Both the position numbers and the translations under genes were made by a program. The notes beneath the pieces were generated by a model, which made no database searches, was not told where the DNA came from, and saw only the letters and a program-made list of their open reading frames with translations. A stretch of 64,000 nt of DNA. It comes from Vanrija pseudolonga (Eukaryota; Basidiomycota; Tremellomycetes; Trichosporonales; Trichosporonaceae). Position 1 is the stretch's first letter; every line of letters begins with the position of its first letter. The stretch spans positions 2,480,001-2,544,000 of the forward strand of contig NC_085850.1 in NCBI RefSeq assembly GCF_020906515.1, written 5' to 3'. Shown here one piece after another: positions 37,473 to 48,752 of this stretch.

Positions 37473-39307
37473 ATGAGAATCGGGCGCGTGCTCATCGCCG
37501 CGGCGCTCGCGCTGTCATACAGCGCCGATGCAAAGGTCTCTAACAAAGGTAAGTGGCGCTGGTCGATCGGGGCAGCCCTCACCTCACCTCGCCTCAGCCA
37601 CATACAACGACTGGAGCCTGTCCCAGGCGCAAGAGTTCCTCAAGGCGCACGGCGTCAAGGGCTGGGACTCGACCAACCTCGACGAGGTTAAGAGCAAGGT
37701 GGCTGAGCATGCGGATGCAGCGGCTACGGTGAGTGGGCTTGTGGCGTGCGGCGGCGTGGGGTGTGGCGGATGGCTGCCAGGATCGTGTACTAACTTTATG
37801 TACAGTGGGCATCCGACCACGCCGCGTCCGCCGCCACGTCCGTGCACAAGGCTGCCTCGTACGTCTGGCGCGAGCTCGACGAGGCCAAGGACTACGTCTA
37901 CTCTACATGGGACGAGAGCCAGCTGCACGCCTGGCTTGTGGAGCACCACGTGCTCCCGGCCCCCGCGCCGACGGGTAAGGCGGCGCTGCTGAGCGCCGTG
38001 TCCAAGGCCTACACCTCGACCACGAGCGCAGCGTACGAGTCGTGGAGCGACAGCACGCTGCGTGAGTGGCTGGCCGAGCACGGCGTCGTTCCGCCGTCCA
38101 ACAAGCGCGAGGACCTGCTCAAGACCATCAAGGACGCATACTACGACACCAAGGACAAGGTGTACACTACGTGGGATGACGCGACGAAGCGCAACTGGCT
38201 CGTCGACAACGGTATCCTCAAGAAATCCGCCCCAGAGCTCCACCCGGACAAGTACACCAAGCTCCTGGACGAGCACTACACGCACGCCAAGTCGACCATC
38301 TGGCAGGCGTGGAAGGACAGCGACATCCGCCAGTGGCTCGTGGACAACGGCTACGTCAAGTCGGACTACCAGGCGAAGCGCGACGAGGTGGGTCGCGCCG
38401 ACTACTTGACATCCCACTGCTGACCCCACCGCAGCTCATCAACGAAATCTCAACCAAGTACACGTCCAACATCTGGGAGCCGTACCTCGCGTGGCCTGAC
38501 GCCCGACTGCGCGCGTACCTCCGCTCAAAGGGCGTCGACGACACCAAGTACATTGGGCGCACGAACCTGCTGCAGGAAGTGCGCGTGCAGTACACCGAGG
38601 CGTCCGACTTCCTTTCCAGCCTAGTAGGCTACGTCAAGGCGGCTGTCGGGGTCGCCTACTCCCAGCTGTCGGACGGCGTCGCGTCCTTCCTGGGCGTGGT
38701 GCACTCGCGCGCCGTGGAGACGGAGGAGCAGCTCGAGGCTGGCGTGAGCTCGGTCTCGTCTGCCGCGGACCGCGCCAAGGCCTCGGCGAGCTCGGCCGCG
38801 AGCGCCGCGAGCGTGTCGGCTGCTAGTGCCGCCGCGGCCTTGGAGAGCAGGTACGCCGACAGTGCGAGCTCGGCTTCGCGCTTCGCGCACGTGTCGGCCA
38901 GCTCGGTGTCGGCGCGCCTGAGCTCGGCGTACTCGCGTGCCAGTGCGTCGGCGGCCAGCGCCGACAGCGACGCCAAGGCGAGCCTGTCGTCGGCCGCGAA
39001 GGACGCCAAGGCGTCCCTCGATGCCGAGTGGACGCGCGCGCGCAAGGACGCGGACGCGGCTGCGAGTGCCGCGTCGGCGGACGCTGCGTCCCGTGGGCGC
39101 GCGGCACGCGCGAGCGCCTCGTCTGCCGCGGCGGCCGCCGAGGACCAGTGGCACAAGGCGGTGAAGAGCGCTTCGGCTTGGGCTGCTGGCGCGACCAAGA
39201 GTCTGAGTGCCGCGTTTGAGGCCGCCGCTGCGAGCGCCGCGAGCGTCGCGTCGCAGGCTAGTGCCACTGCCTCGAGCGCGTACCAGAAGGCCAAGAAGGA
39301 GTTTTAG
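37473..39307 (+). CDS. Ish1/Msc1-type repeat protein with signal peptide
   Basis: The family includes S. pombe Ish1, a stress-induced nuclear-envelope protein, and yeast Msc1. Residues 1-20 (MRIGRVLIAAALALSYSADA) form a signal peptide. About six Ish1 repeats follow, each built on a W-x5-L-x3-L-x3-G pattern: YNDWSLSQAQEFLKAHGVKG, WDESQLHAWLVEHHV, WSDSTLREWLAEHGVV, WDDATKRNWLVDNGI, WKDSDIRQWLVDNGYV and WPDARLRAYLRSKGVDD. The last 190 residues are almost only Ala, Ser, Asp, Lys and Arg, likely a long helical or coiled segment. Short introns near 37549, 37730 and 38388 keep phase; the first removes GTAAGT-to-CAG sequence after SNK. The HeH-like Ish1 fold is distantly akin to SAP motifs; no direct link to the SAP-repeat gene is implied. 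Confidence 0.88.
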
Positions 39308-39452
39308 GCCCCCGCCGGCTGTAGCGAGAGAATAGTAGTTAGTAGTCGGGGTCCGCCCCATAACTGAGAAATGAAGAATCTTGACGACGCCAACTCGACG
39401 AAGAAAACAAGTACATCTAAGAATACGCCATGTGTCTAACTCGAACAAATGT
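39308..39452. other. Short tail-to-tail spacer
   Basis: 145 bp between the stop codons of the Ish1-repeat gene and the NAPE-PLD-like gene. The 3' UTRs very probably overlap as antisense RNA. Confidence 0.6.
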
Positions 39453-40890
39453 CTACGCCGTCTCCACCGGCACGACGACCGACCCACCAAGGGCACACGT
39501 GTCGAACTGCTCCTGCGTGAGGCCGAGCTGCTCGCGCGCGCGCGCCAGCAGCTGTGGCGGCTCGCTGAGTGGCTCGTGCGAGAGGTCCCAAGTACCCCAG
39601 TGGATCGCGATTGCCTTCTTGGCTTTCTGCGTTCGTCAGCGGGCTATAGCCGCAGCAGCACGACGTACAATATCGTGGAACATGCGCACGGCATCTATGG
39701 GCGAATTGTGCACCGTCGACAGGAACCAGCGGGGCGCGTATGCGCCGATGGGGATGAGCGCGAGGTCGAACGGGCCGAGGCGCTCGCCAATGTTCTTGAA
39801 CTCGGGGCACACTGGCCTTGACTCATCAATCTCGTGCGTCTCGTGCTCGACGCAGCAGTAGCCCGTGTCGCCGCCAAACCACACGCTCGCGCCCGTGTCG
39901 CCGGCCTTGTCGACGCTCTGGGCCGCCCAGCTCGCCCAGAGCGAGTGCGCGCTGTCGAACGGCGTGCGCGCCGTCGTGTGCTGCGCCGGCGTGCACGTGA
40001 GCTTGACGCTGCCCTTGCCCGCCACGTCGATCACGACGTCCTCCCACCAGTCGAGCTCGAGCACGCTCTCCTTGGGCGCCTGCACGCCGCCGAGCGTGCG
40101 CACCGTGTTGAGCGGGACCAGGAGCGCCGGCGGGTGATCCGCCTGCTTCTTGTACAGCGCGTGCAGGGTCGGGATGTCCTCGTGGTCGTAGTGGTTGTGC
40201 GAGATGACCTGCGGGCGGCGTCAGCGGGGAGTCCCACAGCGTGCGTCGCGGTAACTCACCACTACGTCGATCTCCGGCAGGCCGTTCACATCGCCACAGG
40301 GCACGGCTGCCGCAGTCAGCACCCACTCTCTCTCTCTCTCCCCGCCCCACGCCCACGCCCACTCACGCGTGTACCGCTTCGGCGCGCCGAACAGCTGCGT
40401 CGGCCCACAGCGCACCGAGAACACGGGGTCGAACAGCACGTTGACGCCACGCGCGCCGGCCGGCGCGTCCGCTGGCGGCGGGAACGAGACGAGCACGCAC
40501 GCGTGTCCGAGCCAGGTGGCCTTGACGGTGCCCTGCGCCGGCGGCGTGAAGTCGACCGTGGTGCTCTTGACGAACTTGGACGGGTCGGCGAGGTCGTCCT
40601 TCTTGCTGATCCAGAGTCCCTGGGGTGGGTTAGATGCGGCACGAGCAGCGAGCAGCAGACGATCCAGCCTGCCTTCACGCCGAGGAACTACTCACTTCCC
40701 AAATGAACTAGTATTTGTCAGCGCTGTCCACCTGTCTCCCCTCCCAACCCACCTTGGCCACGGCAGTCCCGCCCATCGCCTTCATGTTGGCCGAGGGCCA
40801 CGGGTTGACGAACGCCGTGCCCTCGTCGTTGGCCCAGTGCTCCTTGCGCTCGCGCTTGCCTTCGGGCCGGGTGATGGTGAGGTGCGTCAT
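39453..40890 (-). CDS. NAPE-PLD-like metallo-beta-lactamase-fold hydrolase (Fmp30-like)
   Basis: Predicted zinc phosphodiesterase of the N-acylphosphatidylethanolamine phospholipase D family, which includes mitochondrial Fmp30 in yeast and releases N-acylethanolamine and phosphatidic acid. About 400 residues from several exons. The core begins [16 protein letters not shown], then [16 protein letters not shown], the metal motif [14 protein letters not shown] (H-x-H-x-D-H), PAQHTTART, the distal acidic ligand in WFGGDTGYC, and [19 protein letters not shown] with the last His. Other family marks are [10 protein letters not shown] and [10 protein letters not shown]. The start at 40890 ([12 protein letters not shown]) shows no clear transmembrane or mitochondrial signal, so membrane association may be peripheral. 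All metal ligands are present. Confidence 0.9.
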
Positions 40891-41285
40891 GGCGGCGAGC
40901 GGTAGAGGGGTGGTGTGTCGGAGGCGCGAGAAGAGGCGGCCGCGCATGCTCTATGTATGCTTGCTTGTGTGCGCTCGGGGCGCTGCGGTGTTGAAGGCGG
41001 CGCAATTTATGTTTGATGAGCAGCGCTGTGGAGTAGAATGGCTCGCTTCCTTCAAAGATTGCGCGTTTCGGCATCGCTTGGCCGAGGTGACGTACAACCT
41101 GCCGACAGACGCGGGACCGAGCCTTGGCCGACGGGCACAACCACAACAACAACAACATCCATTAGCGCAGCCCGCAGTCATCGATCACATCTTCAGATGC
41201 AGCACTGCAACTCGACACGCTTGCCCACGCCGCCACATCCAGCTCGCGACATAATGATACATATGCTGTGCTACAGTGCAGATCG
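40891..41285. other. Spacer between NAPE-PLD-like gene and dUTPase
   Basis: 395 bp; promoter of the NAPE-PLD-like gene and 3' end of the dUTPase gene, both on the minus strand. Nothing else recognised. Confidence 0.5.
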
Positions 41286-42117
41286 CTACGCGCTCGGGGC
41301 CTCGGCTGCGGCAGCGGCGCCGAAGCCGCCCGTCGAGCCAAATCCGCCCTCGCCGCGCTCCGTCTCGTCAAGCTCCTGGAGGTGTCAGCTGTTGCACTGG
41401 CTCGCATCCAGCAACTCACGTCGACTTCAACCGCAGGCGCCATGCGCACCTCCTCGAGGATGAGCTGCGCGATGCGGTCGCCGACGTTGACTGGGCAGAA
41501 GGTCAGCTAGGCGTCAAGTCACGATTAGCTATACCCACTCTCAAAGTCCACGTCGGAAAAGTTGAACAGGATGACCTTGAGCGGGCCGCGGTAGTCGACG
41601 TCGATGACACCAGCGCCGGTATCGATCGAGTGCTTGGCCGCTGGGGTGGGCGTGAGCGGCTAGCGTGAAGGAACAGCATCCAGCCACCTACCAAGGCCAG
41701 AACGCGGCGCGACGCGCCCGTACGTCCCCTTCGGGAGCGCAATGCTAATGTCCGTGTCGACCATGGCCTTGCCGCGCGCCGGCACGGTCGCGACGCGCGA
41801 CGCGTACAGGTCGAAGCCGGCCGCGGAGGCCGAGCCGCGCGTCGGGACGGTCGCGGTGGCGGCGAGGCGCTTGACGCGGAGTGGCTCGTCCTGCGGTGTG
41901 TGTGAGCGGGGAAGCGGGACATGTAGGGAACCACTCGCACGGGCACAGCACGCGACCACCACACGTCCCTCGCGCCGCCTGCTCTACTCACCAAGGGCGA
42001 CTTCTTGACCACGACGGCGGCGCGCTTGACGCTCGCGTCGGGCACCTCGGTGGCCAGCTTCGCTGTGGCCTTCTTGCCCTCGAAGGGCGTCTTGCTCGCA
42101 CTGTCGGTAGCCGTCAT
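41286..42117 (-). CDS. DUT1: dUTPase (deoxyuridine 5'-triphosphate nucleotidohydrolase)
   Basis: Hydrolyses dUTP to dUMP and pyrophosphate, keeping uracil out of DNA and feeding dTMP synthesis. Homotrimeric family. All five trimeric dUTPase motifs are present in order: motif 1 AAGFDLYAS, motif 2 RVAPRSGLA, motif 3 [17 protein letters not shown], motif 4 [10 protein letters not shown], motif 5 [12 protein letters not shown]. About 45 extra N-terminal residues, rich in Lys, Ala and Thr, precede the core and may serve in targeting or regulation. Five short exons; the splice joining DFE to INVGDR uses the later of two possible acceptors. The gene diverges from Mago nashi with only 376 bp between starts. 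Confidence 0.95.
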
Positions 42118-42493
42118 GGTGGTGTGTGTGGTGTGCGTAAGTTGCGTGAGGCGCGTTATCGTCTTGCAAGGCCAGTCGAGCAGGAAGAAGTCAATCGCGC
42201 CCCGACGCGAGACGCGTTCAGCGGCCCAGGTGGTAAACTCAGGGTGAGGCCACGTGTGCAACTCCGCCTCTTGTATCTCCGCCACGTGGCAGCTGTGGCT
42301 TTCGCCGCCGATGTCCGTTGACCGCTGAATACTGAATGTTCGCGCTCGATGTTGTTGACAGCTTGCTGAACACCATCCGACTTGCTTACTCGCGCATTCA
42401 CTCCAAAACGGCCTGGATAAAGTCGATCTAACGACAGAGCGCAGCCCATTCGAAACTCTGCCTGCCCTACCCACCCCCATCTACCGCCGCACC
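42118..42493. promoter_or_regulatory. Shared bidirectional promoter region of dUTPase and Mago nashi
   Basis: 376 bp separates the two divergent start codons, so the promoters must overlap or abut. No TATA box is obvious on either side, in keeping with housekeeping genes. Confidence 0.5.
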
Positions 42494-43317
42494 ATGTCTA
42501 TTGCCGACCTCGGGGGCGACCCCTTCTACCTCCGGTTGGTGACACTTACCCCGCGGCCCCGCACGAGATCGAGATACTGACACGACCTTCCCTGCTGCGA
42601 TTGTACAGGTACTAGTGAGTTGGCTCAGCGTCTCTGCCATTCTGAGCCATGCTGACCTCCTCCAGCACCGGACACCAGGGCATGCACGGCCACGAGTTCC
42701 TCGAGTTCGAGTACACCCACGGTGAGCAGTGTGCTTGACCTCCCTCTCTACCAGCACCTGACTCCCCAGGCCGCTTGCGCTATGCCAACAACTCGAACTA
42801 CCGTAACGACTCGCTCATCCGCAAGGAAGGTGGGTGAACCGAACCGGGACGCGAACCGGGATCCTTCTGACCCACCAGTTTATGTCGGCCCCGCCGTCGC
42901 CGAGGAGCTGAAGCGCATCGTGCGGGAAAGCGAAGTGACAAAGTGCGTGGCTTCGCAAACATCACATACGATCCACTGACACAACACAGAGAAGACGACG
43001 CGACGTGGCCCAAGAAGAACGTTGTGGGACGGCAGGAGCTCGAGATCAGGATAGACAAGGACCACATCTCGTTCGAGGTACGTATGGCAGCCTTGTACCC
43101 ATGGCGCTTGCTGATTCCCTGCAGACGGCCAAGATCGGATCCCTAGCCGACGTCAACGACAGCGCCGACGCCGAGGGCCTGCGCGTGTTCTACTACCTCG
43201 TCCAGGACCTCAAGTGCTTCATCTTCTCCCTCATCACCCTCCACTTCAAGATCAAGCCCAGTGAGTCCCGCCACGTGTGTTCTGGGATGTTGCTGACCCC
43301 ACGCAGTCCAACAATGA
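42494..43317 (+). CDS. MAGO: Mago nashi, exon junction complex core subunit
   Basis: Partner of Y14 in the exon junction complex, which marks spliced mRNA. About 148 residues, the family's normal length, with near-invariant segments [73 protein letters not shown] and [19 protein letters not shown], ending HFKIKPIQQ. The coding region is cut into many small exons by introns of about 45-75 nt. The conserved Tyr-Tyr after FYLR requires a 6-nt exon, GTACTA, at 42609-42614 between introns 42535-42608 and 42615-42665; exon 1 is only 41 nt (42494-42534). Skipping the microexon would keep frame but lose both tyrosines. The last splice joins KP to IQQ-stop. Confidence 0.95.
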
Positions 43318-44455
43318 GCGGATGAGTGTTCTCGCACCGCCCCAGCGACCAGACGCACGCCTGCCATTGTCCCGTCCCGTCCCCAACGTCTTTGTTGATT
43401 CTCGCGCACTGACCGACCGACGACAGAGTAGAGCCGTATGCATGTACCATGACTCTTTTTTATTGTGTGTTCGAGGTTGTGTGGCGCTGGTGCAAGGCGT
43501 GTTTCGTTGTTGCTTGTTGTCTGTGTGCTTCTGTGTGGTGTGGTGGGGCTGCCAAAAGCAGTCGGGGAATCGTTAACGGTGATTCTTAATCAGCCCTATT
43601 GTCATTACAAAGGTTGCCCTATTGCGATTGCTTCCTTTTGTCCTTGCTTACCTTCCCTCCGTCATTGTCCCCGTTGGAAGCAGAGTAGTGCGTGCCGTAC
43701 AGTGCCCGTCGTCGATTTGGTCTCGTCGTCCTGGCCCGCCTGCCTTGCTGCCTGCCTGCTCGTCGTCTACATCCCTCCCTCTCCCTTGGCAACAATCCAA
43801 GACACGACCATTACACAAATCAAAAAGGTCAAACCAAAGACCTGCACATCTTGTACTTTATCCCCCACTCACCACTCACGCGTACTCTGGCAACGCATCG
43901 GGCCCATCAACCCCATTAGCCCCCCAGCGTTGCTCGTGTGCCTCTCGACTCGACTTGGCCCCCACGCCTCGGCCGTCCGCTCCCTGCCCCTGGGTAGGTC
44001 GCCCAGCCAACGACCACTCGGTCATCGCGCCCCGGTGCTTTCTGTCGTCTGTCGGCCACCCACCCGACTACTTTGTCGACATTGACCATCGACATCGCGA
44101 CCCCGAGCACACGCACATAGCACCGGCGCACGCTCACCCGCCGATCACGGGCGCGCCCCCCGCCATTCCCTCCGTGCCAGCTCCCCTCTTGTATCGCCCG
44201 GCTGCAACGCCGAGAGCCGAGGACCGACGCCGACGACACCGACACTGAAGCCACCACCACCACCGCCCAGTGCAGCCTCTATCACCCACCCACAACCCCT
44301 TGCCTATCGCTGCCGACGACTTCCCCGCGGCCGCCTCCCATGCCCTAGGGACCGAGGCAAGACAGTAACCCTGCTTCCCCTCGCACCTTCGCCACCCCTC
44401 CACACGGGATCCTTCTTGCACACACGCCTTTTCCCCATCACACCTCCCCACCACC
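43318..44455. other. Intergenic region, 1.1 kb
   Basis: Mago 3' flank and ELL promoter. The second half is strongly C-rich on the + strand, typical of a fungal pyrimidine-rich leader. No gene recognised. Confidence 0.5.
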
Positions 44456-46591
44456 ATGCCGCTTCCTGGCGGCACCATTCCGCTCACGCCGAGCGAGCCC
44501 GGTGCCGTGCCCCCACCAGCATTCCTCGTCAAGTTCCCCGAAGACACGTGGAACAAGCTCGCCGCAGCGGCGAACGGCGGCGCCGAAGTCTCGTTCACGG
44601 TTGACGAAGACATTGGCCTTGTGCGTACATTGGGTTGCAGAAGAAGCTTTACTGATCGCCCCCCAGTCACTAAACCTTCCTGGCCAGGACCCATTGTACA
44701 TTGACGTCGCTGGTACCAGCGTGACCGAGCTGTACCAGTTTGCAGGGCCGAGCCTGAACCCCGTCGGTACTGCCGCCGCGCGATTGCAGATTCCCATCAA
44801 TGCCGCAGCCGCAAGCAAGGCGGTCGAGAGGGTTCGCCAGCAGAACGATGCCCTCGACCGCCAACGCCAAGAACGCGCGGAGAGAGTCACGGGCCGCTCT
44901 CAAGCCAGCACGCCGACTCCACGTTCGGCCCCGGTGGCCGCCGTACAGGCCTTGGCCATGGCGCGGACTCAGAGCGGACCAGCCGCAACCACCCTGCCAT
45001 CAGCATTGACGCCATCGAATGCCGTCACCGAGAGGATACCGCTCAAGACAAAAGTTGTGCAGTTCCTCGCTCTTGGTCCGGCGACGATGGAGGAGATTGT
45101 GGCCAAGACAAACGGCGAACCCGCCGATGTTGAGCGCATCGCGAAGGTCGTGAGTTGGGTCGTCATTGGCAAGGCTGACCTGCAAAGATCGCAACGAAGC
45201 CCAATGGCATCTGGACGTTGATAGCCCAGCAGTACGCAAAGATCAAGATTGGCGACTGGAACTACACTCATGACGAGAAGCTCAAGGTCATCCAGCTTGC
45301 GCGCAAGGCGCTTGACGAGTTGAACATTCCGGCAGATGCGTATGAGCGCGAGGACCTCGCAAGGAAGGAGCGCGACGCATTGAGTGCCGGCGCATCAAGC
45401 TCGGCGTCGTCACAGCCTACGACCCCGCCAGAACCTGCACCCGCCCCTGCGGCTGCTGCCCCTCCGCCGAAGCCGAAGGTTCAGAAGCAACTGTCACCGC
45501 CGAAGCGACCCGACTCTCGCACAGAGACCCGTGCGGACCGACACGACTCGCCCGCGCCATCAGCTGGTGCCAAGAAGCCGGCATCAAAGGACAAGACGGA
45601 GCGAACCAAGGTCGGCAAGCAGATCGCCAAGATGCGCACCGAGATGGCTGCTAAGCGCGCGTCATCATTACCAAACTCGAAGCCTACGGACGGCGTCGCC
45701 AGCCCTCGCCTTCCGTCCCAAAACGTGGGCAATCACGACGTCAAGGACCTCGACCTTGACTCGGACTCGAGCGGCAGTAAGCCTCTGGCCAAGGTGGTCA
45801 AGGTGGAGAAGGCGCAGAAGGAGACTTCAAAACAGGACAAGGCTCCTGAAAAGCCAAAATCCAAGGCCGCTGCTGCTGCTGAGAAGCCGGCGAGCCAGGA
45901 CAATGGCGCGAAGAGGAAACGACCAGAGGACGACAAGCGCGCGCCTCCCCTCAAGAGACGAGGAAGCAAGCGCGACTACACGAGCTCAGAGGACAGCGAT
46001 AGCGAAGACGACAGGCGGGGACGGGCGAGAACAGTCAAGGCTGTCAAGCCATCCGCCAGCAGCACAGCGACCAAGCCTGCTTCTACCAACAACTCGGCCA
46101 AGCCCGTGTCGACCAACTCGTCGAACGGCAAGTCCAAGCCACCGGTTAACGGCAACGACAAGCGGCGCAAGTCGCCATCGTACACGTCGTCTGACGATGA
46201 CGAGCCCTCCAAGACGAAGAAGAAGGCGCGCCCATCCGAGCCGGCTCCCTCTACGTCGCCAAACGACTCGTCGCGAGCCTTGCCCAAGTTCAAGCGCAAG
46301 GTCCCACCTGCACCTTTGGACCTTGACGGCAAGAGCAAGGGCGGCGACCACAAGGACAGCGGAGTGTCCTCGCCCAACGCCAAGGCCCTGCAGCGTCGCT
46401 ACGACGAGCTGTACCCAAAGTACGAAAAGCTCACGGCGTACCTGTCGAATGTGTACCAGGCGGCCGAGCGTGTGCGCGAGGGATCGCCAGTGGCGTTGAC
46501 TGCCAACGAGGACGTTGCGGCCAAGGTGGCGCAGTGGGAAGAGCTTCACCGCGATCTAGAGAAGATTCGACGGAATCTGGGCGGCGCATGA
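44456..46591 (+). CDS. RNA polymerase II elongation factor ELL
   Basis: Nuclear elongation factor that, with EAF, raises the rate of RNA polymerase II (S. pombe Ell1 is the best-known fungal case). Three exons (44456-44620, 44667-45149, 45188-46591) give 683 residues in phase. The N-terminal ELL domain covers about residues 10-285, with PLYIDVAGTSVTELYQF and a winged-helix-like stretch (RIPLKTKVVQFLALGPATME, IATKPNGIWTLIAQQYAKIK). A lysine- and serine-rich disordered middle carries several basic clusters that can act as nuclear signals (KRKRP, KRRGSKR). The C-terminal occludin/ELL domain is plain: ALQRRYDELYPKYEKLTAYL, then EELHRDLEKIRRNL near the end. Confidence 0.88.
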
Positions 46592-47081
46592 GGGAGGGAG
46601 GTGTGAAACGAGTGGAGAGTGTGTGGGAATACTTGTATAGTTACAATCTGCATGTGTGTATCAGAGAGCGGTTAGGGGGAGGCTGGCCGTGGGTGGGCTT
46701 TGAGTGGGCTGGCTGGCTGGCTGGCTGGCTGGCTGGTTGGCAGTGGCACCCACCCACCCGCCCCATGACAACGGTGCCTCTATACAGGGCAAGATGTCGT
46801 GCATGTTTCGAAGTATAGTCGCCAATGACGCTGCAGACGTCGTCGTTCTGCTTGTTCTCGCATTTTGATTCCAGAGTGGACCGTGTGCCTGGCGGAAAGA
46901 GAGTTTGACACACGGTCGAGATGATAGATCAAGCTCGAACAAACGGCAAGACGACGATAAACTCGCCCCTCCCAGCCGCCTGCCTCCACTCAACTTTAGC
47001 GCAGCACGCATACGCTTGATCATCGGCGGCGACTTGTCAACAACACTCCCTCCACCACACTAGCGGACAACACACCACACC
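46592..47081. other. Spacer between ELL and UCH37 genes
   Basis: 490 bp with a GGCT microsatellite near its start and the promoter of the UCH gene at its end. No coding support. Confidence 0.5.
46707..46734. repeat. GGCT tetranucleotide microsatellite
   Basis: Seven tandem GGCT units about 115 bp after the ELL stop codon, probably within its 3' UTR. Confidence 0.9.
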
Positions 47082-48587
47082 ATGGACGACCCCTCCGGCT
47101 GGTCGCTGACCGAGTCGGACCCGCAGGTGTTTAGCGAGCTGCTGCGCGAGCTCGGCGTGACGGGTCTGCAGGTTGTGAGTGTTTGCGGAGTGCGGCTTGC
47201 GAGCCGCAGGCGAGCATGCGGTGCGGCGGGGTCAGCGAGCGAGCCGTCAACGCCGGCGTCCTGGCGGCCCAGGCAGCGCGAACAACTACAGCGGAGAACA
47301 GCGCTAACTCCCCAGGACGACCTGTACACCCTCGACGAGAGCACGCTCGCCACCCTCCGCCCGATCCACGCCCTCATCTTCCTGTTCAAGTGGGTCGGCG
47401 GCGCCGGGGCGGGCGAGAGCGTCGGCGTCGAGATCGACCCGCTCGAGGGCGGCGTGTGGTTTGCCAACCAGGTGGGTGTTGTCGCCGAGCGGCGAGAGGA
47501 GGTGCTGGAGGGGGGCGCAGCGCGGCGCGGCGCAGGGGGCGGGGTGACTAGCTCGTGTCGGCTTGTTGTCGCCCCCTTGTGCTGTCAGCAGGTCGGGCGG
47601 CTTGTCGCCTGCCTTGCTGCCCGCTTGCGTGTTAAAGCAGCCTTGCTCGCTCTTCGCTTCTCTCCTCGCCACAGACGCTGCGCCGCTCGCTGCGCTCGCA
47701 GTCGCGCCGCGCCCAGCTCGCTCACACACCCAGGTCATCAACAACTCGTGCGCGACCGTCGCGGCGCTCAACGCCGTCATGAACATTCCGTCTCAGGTGT
47801 CCCCGCATGCCGGGGAGAGCATCGACATTGGGCCCGAGCTCGCCAACCTGCGCGACTTTGGCGCCGGTATGGGGTCTATGGAGTGAGTGTGGTGGTGTGG
47901 CGTCGCGTCGCGAGAGCTGTGGCTGACGACGACCTTCTTCCTCCCCCTTGCCCTCCGTCACCCGTCCGCCCGCAGCCTCGGACACGTCGTCGCCTCGTCC
48001 GACAGGATACGCGAAGTGCACAACTCGTTCTCCAAGACGTCGCCGTTCTCGCTCGACCCGTCGCTTGTCCCCGAGCGCGAGAAGGAGGACGCGTACCACT
48101 TTGTCGCCTACCTGCCCGTCAACGGCGTGCTGTACGAGCTCGACGGGCTGCGCGCCGCGCCGATCATGCACGCCGCCGTCGAGGGCGACTGGCTCGACCA
48201 GGCGCGCGAGACGATCGAGGCGCGTATCGCAACGTACCCACCCGGCTCGGTCATGTTCAACCTACTCGCGATCCGCTCGGCCGCTGTCCCGCGCCTGCAG
48301 CGCCAGATTGCCGACCCCGCCACGCCAGCCCACGAGCGGCTCGCGCTCCAGGACCAGCTGGACCACGAGAGCCAGAAGGCGTCGCAGGGCGCGGTTGAGA
48401 ACTCGCTCAGACGGCACAACATGCTCCCGCTCGTGCTGGGCCTCCTCGAGGCGCTGCACGGCAGCAAGATCAAGAGTGAGCACGGAAAGAGAGCACAGCT
48501 AACGCCCCAGCCGAGGTCATTGACGCTGCGCGCACAAAGGGCAAGGAGAGGAGAGACAAGGCCAAGGCCAAGAAGGAGTCGGAGTGA
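47082..48587 (+). CDS. Ubiquitin C-terminal hydrolase, UCHL5/UCH37 type
   Basis: Cysteine deubiquitinase of family C12; UCH37 orthologues work at the 26S proteasome. About 330 residues, as in UCHL5. The catalytic set is intact: Gln in WFANQ, Cys in NNSCATVAALNAV, His in DAYHFVAYLP and Asp in YELDGLRAAP. The C-terminal region after the core (HERLALQDQLDHE, RRHNMLPLVLGLLEAL) matches the UCH37 extension that contacts the proteasome and ends in a Lys-rich tail. Exon 1 is 47082-47174, exon 2 47316-47471, exon 3 47734-47882. Introns of 142 and 262 nt are long for this window, and the second splits the catalytic Gln from the Cys. Confidence 0.93.
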
Positions 48588-48752
48588 TAGATCTCCCATA
48601 CAGTGTCGTCGTGTTTCCATCATTTCCATCAACAACCTCAACCGTCAGCATTCACCTTGCGCGCTGCGCCCAGGCAGCTAGCTAGCGCTCTTTCACGAGA
48701 TGCATTTATCGGCTAGACTACCCCTGCGCCAGTATTTGCTTGCGCAAGCATT

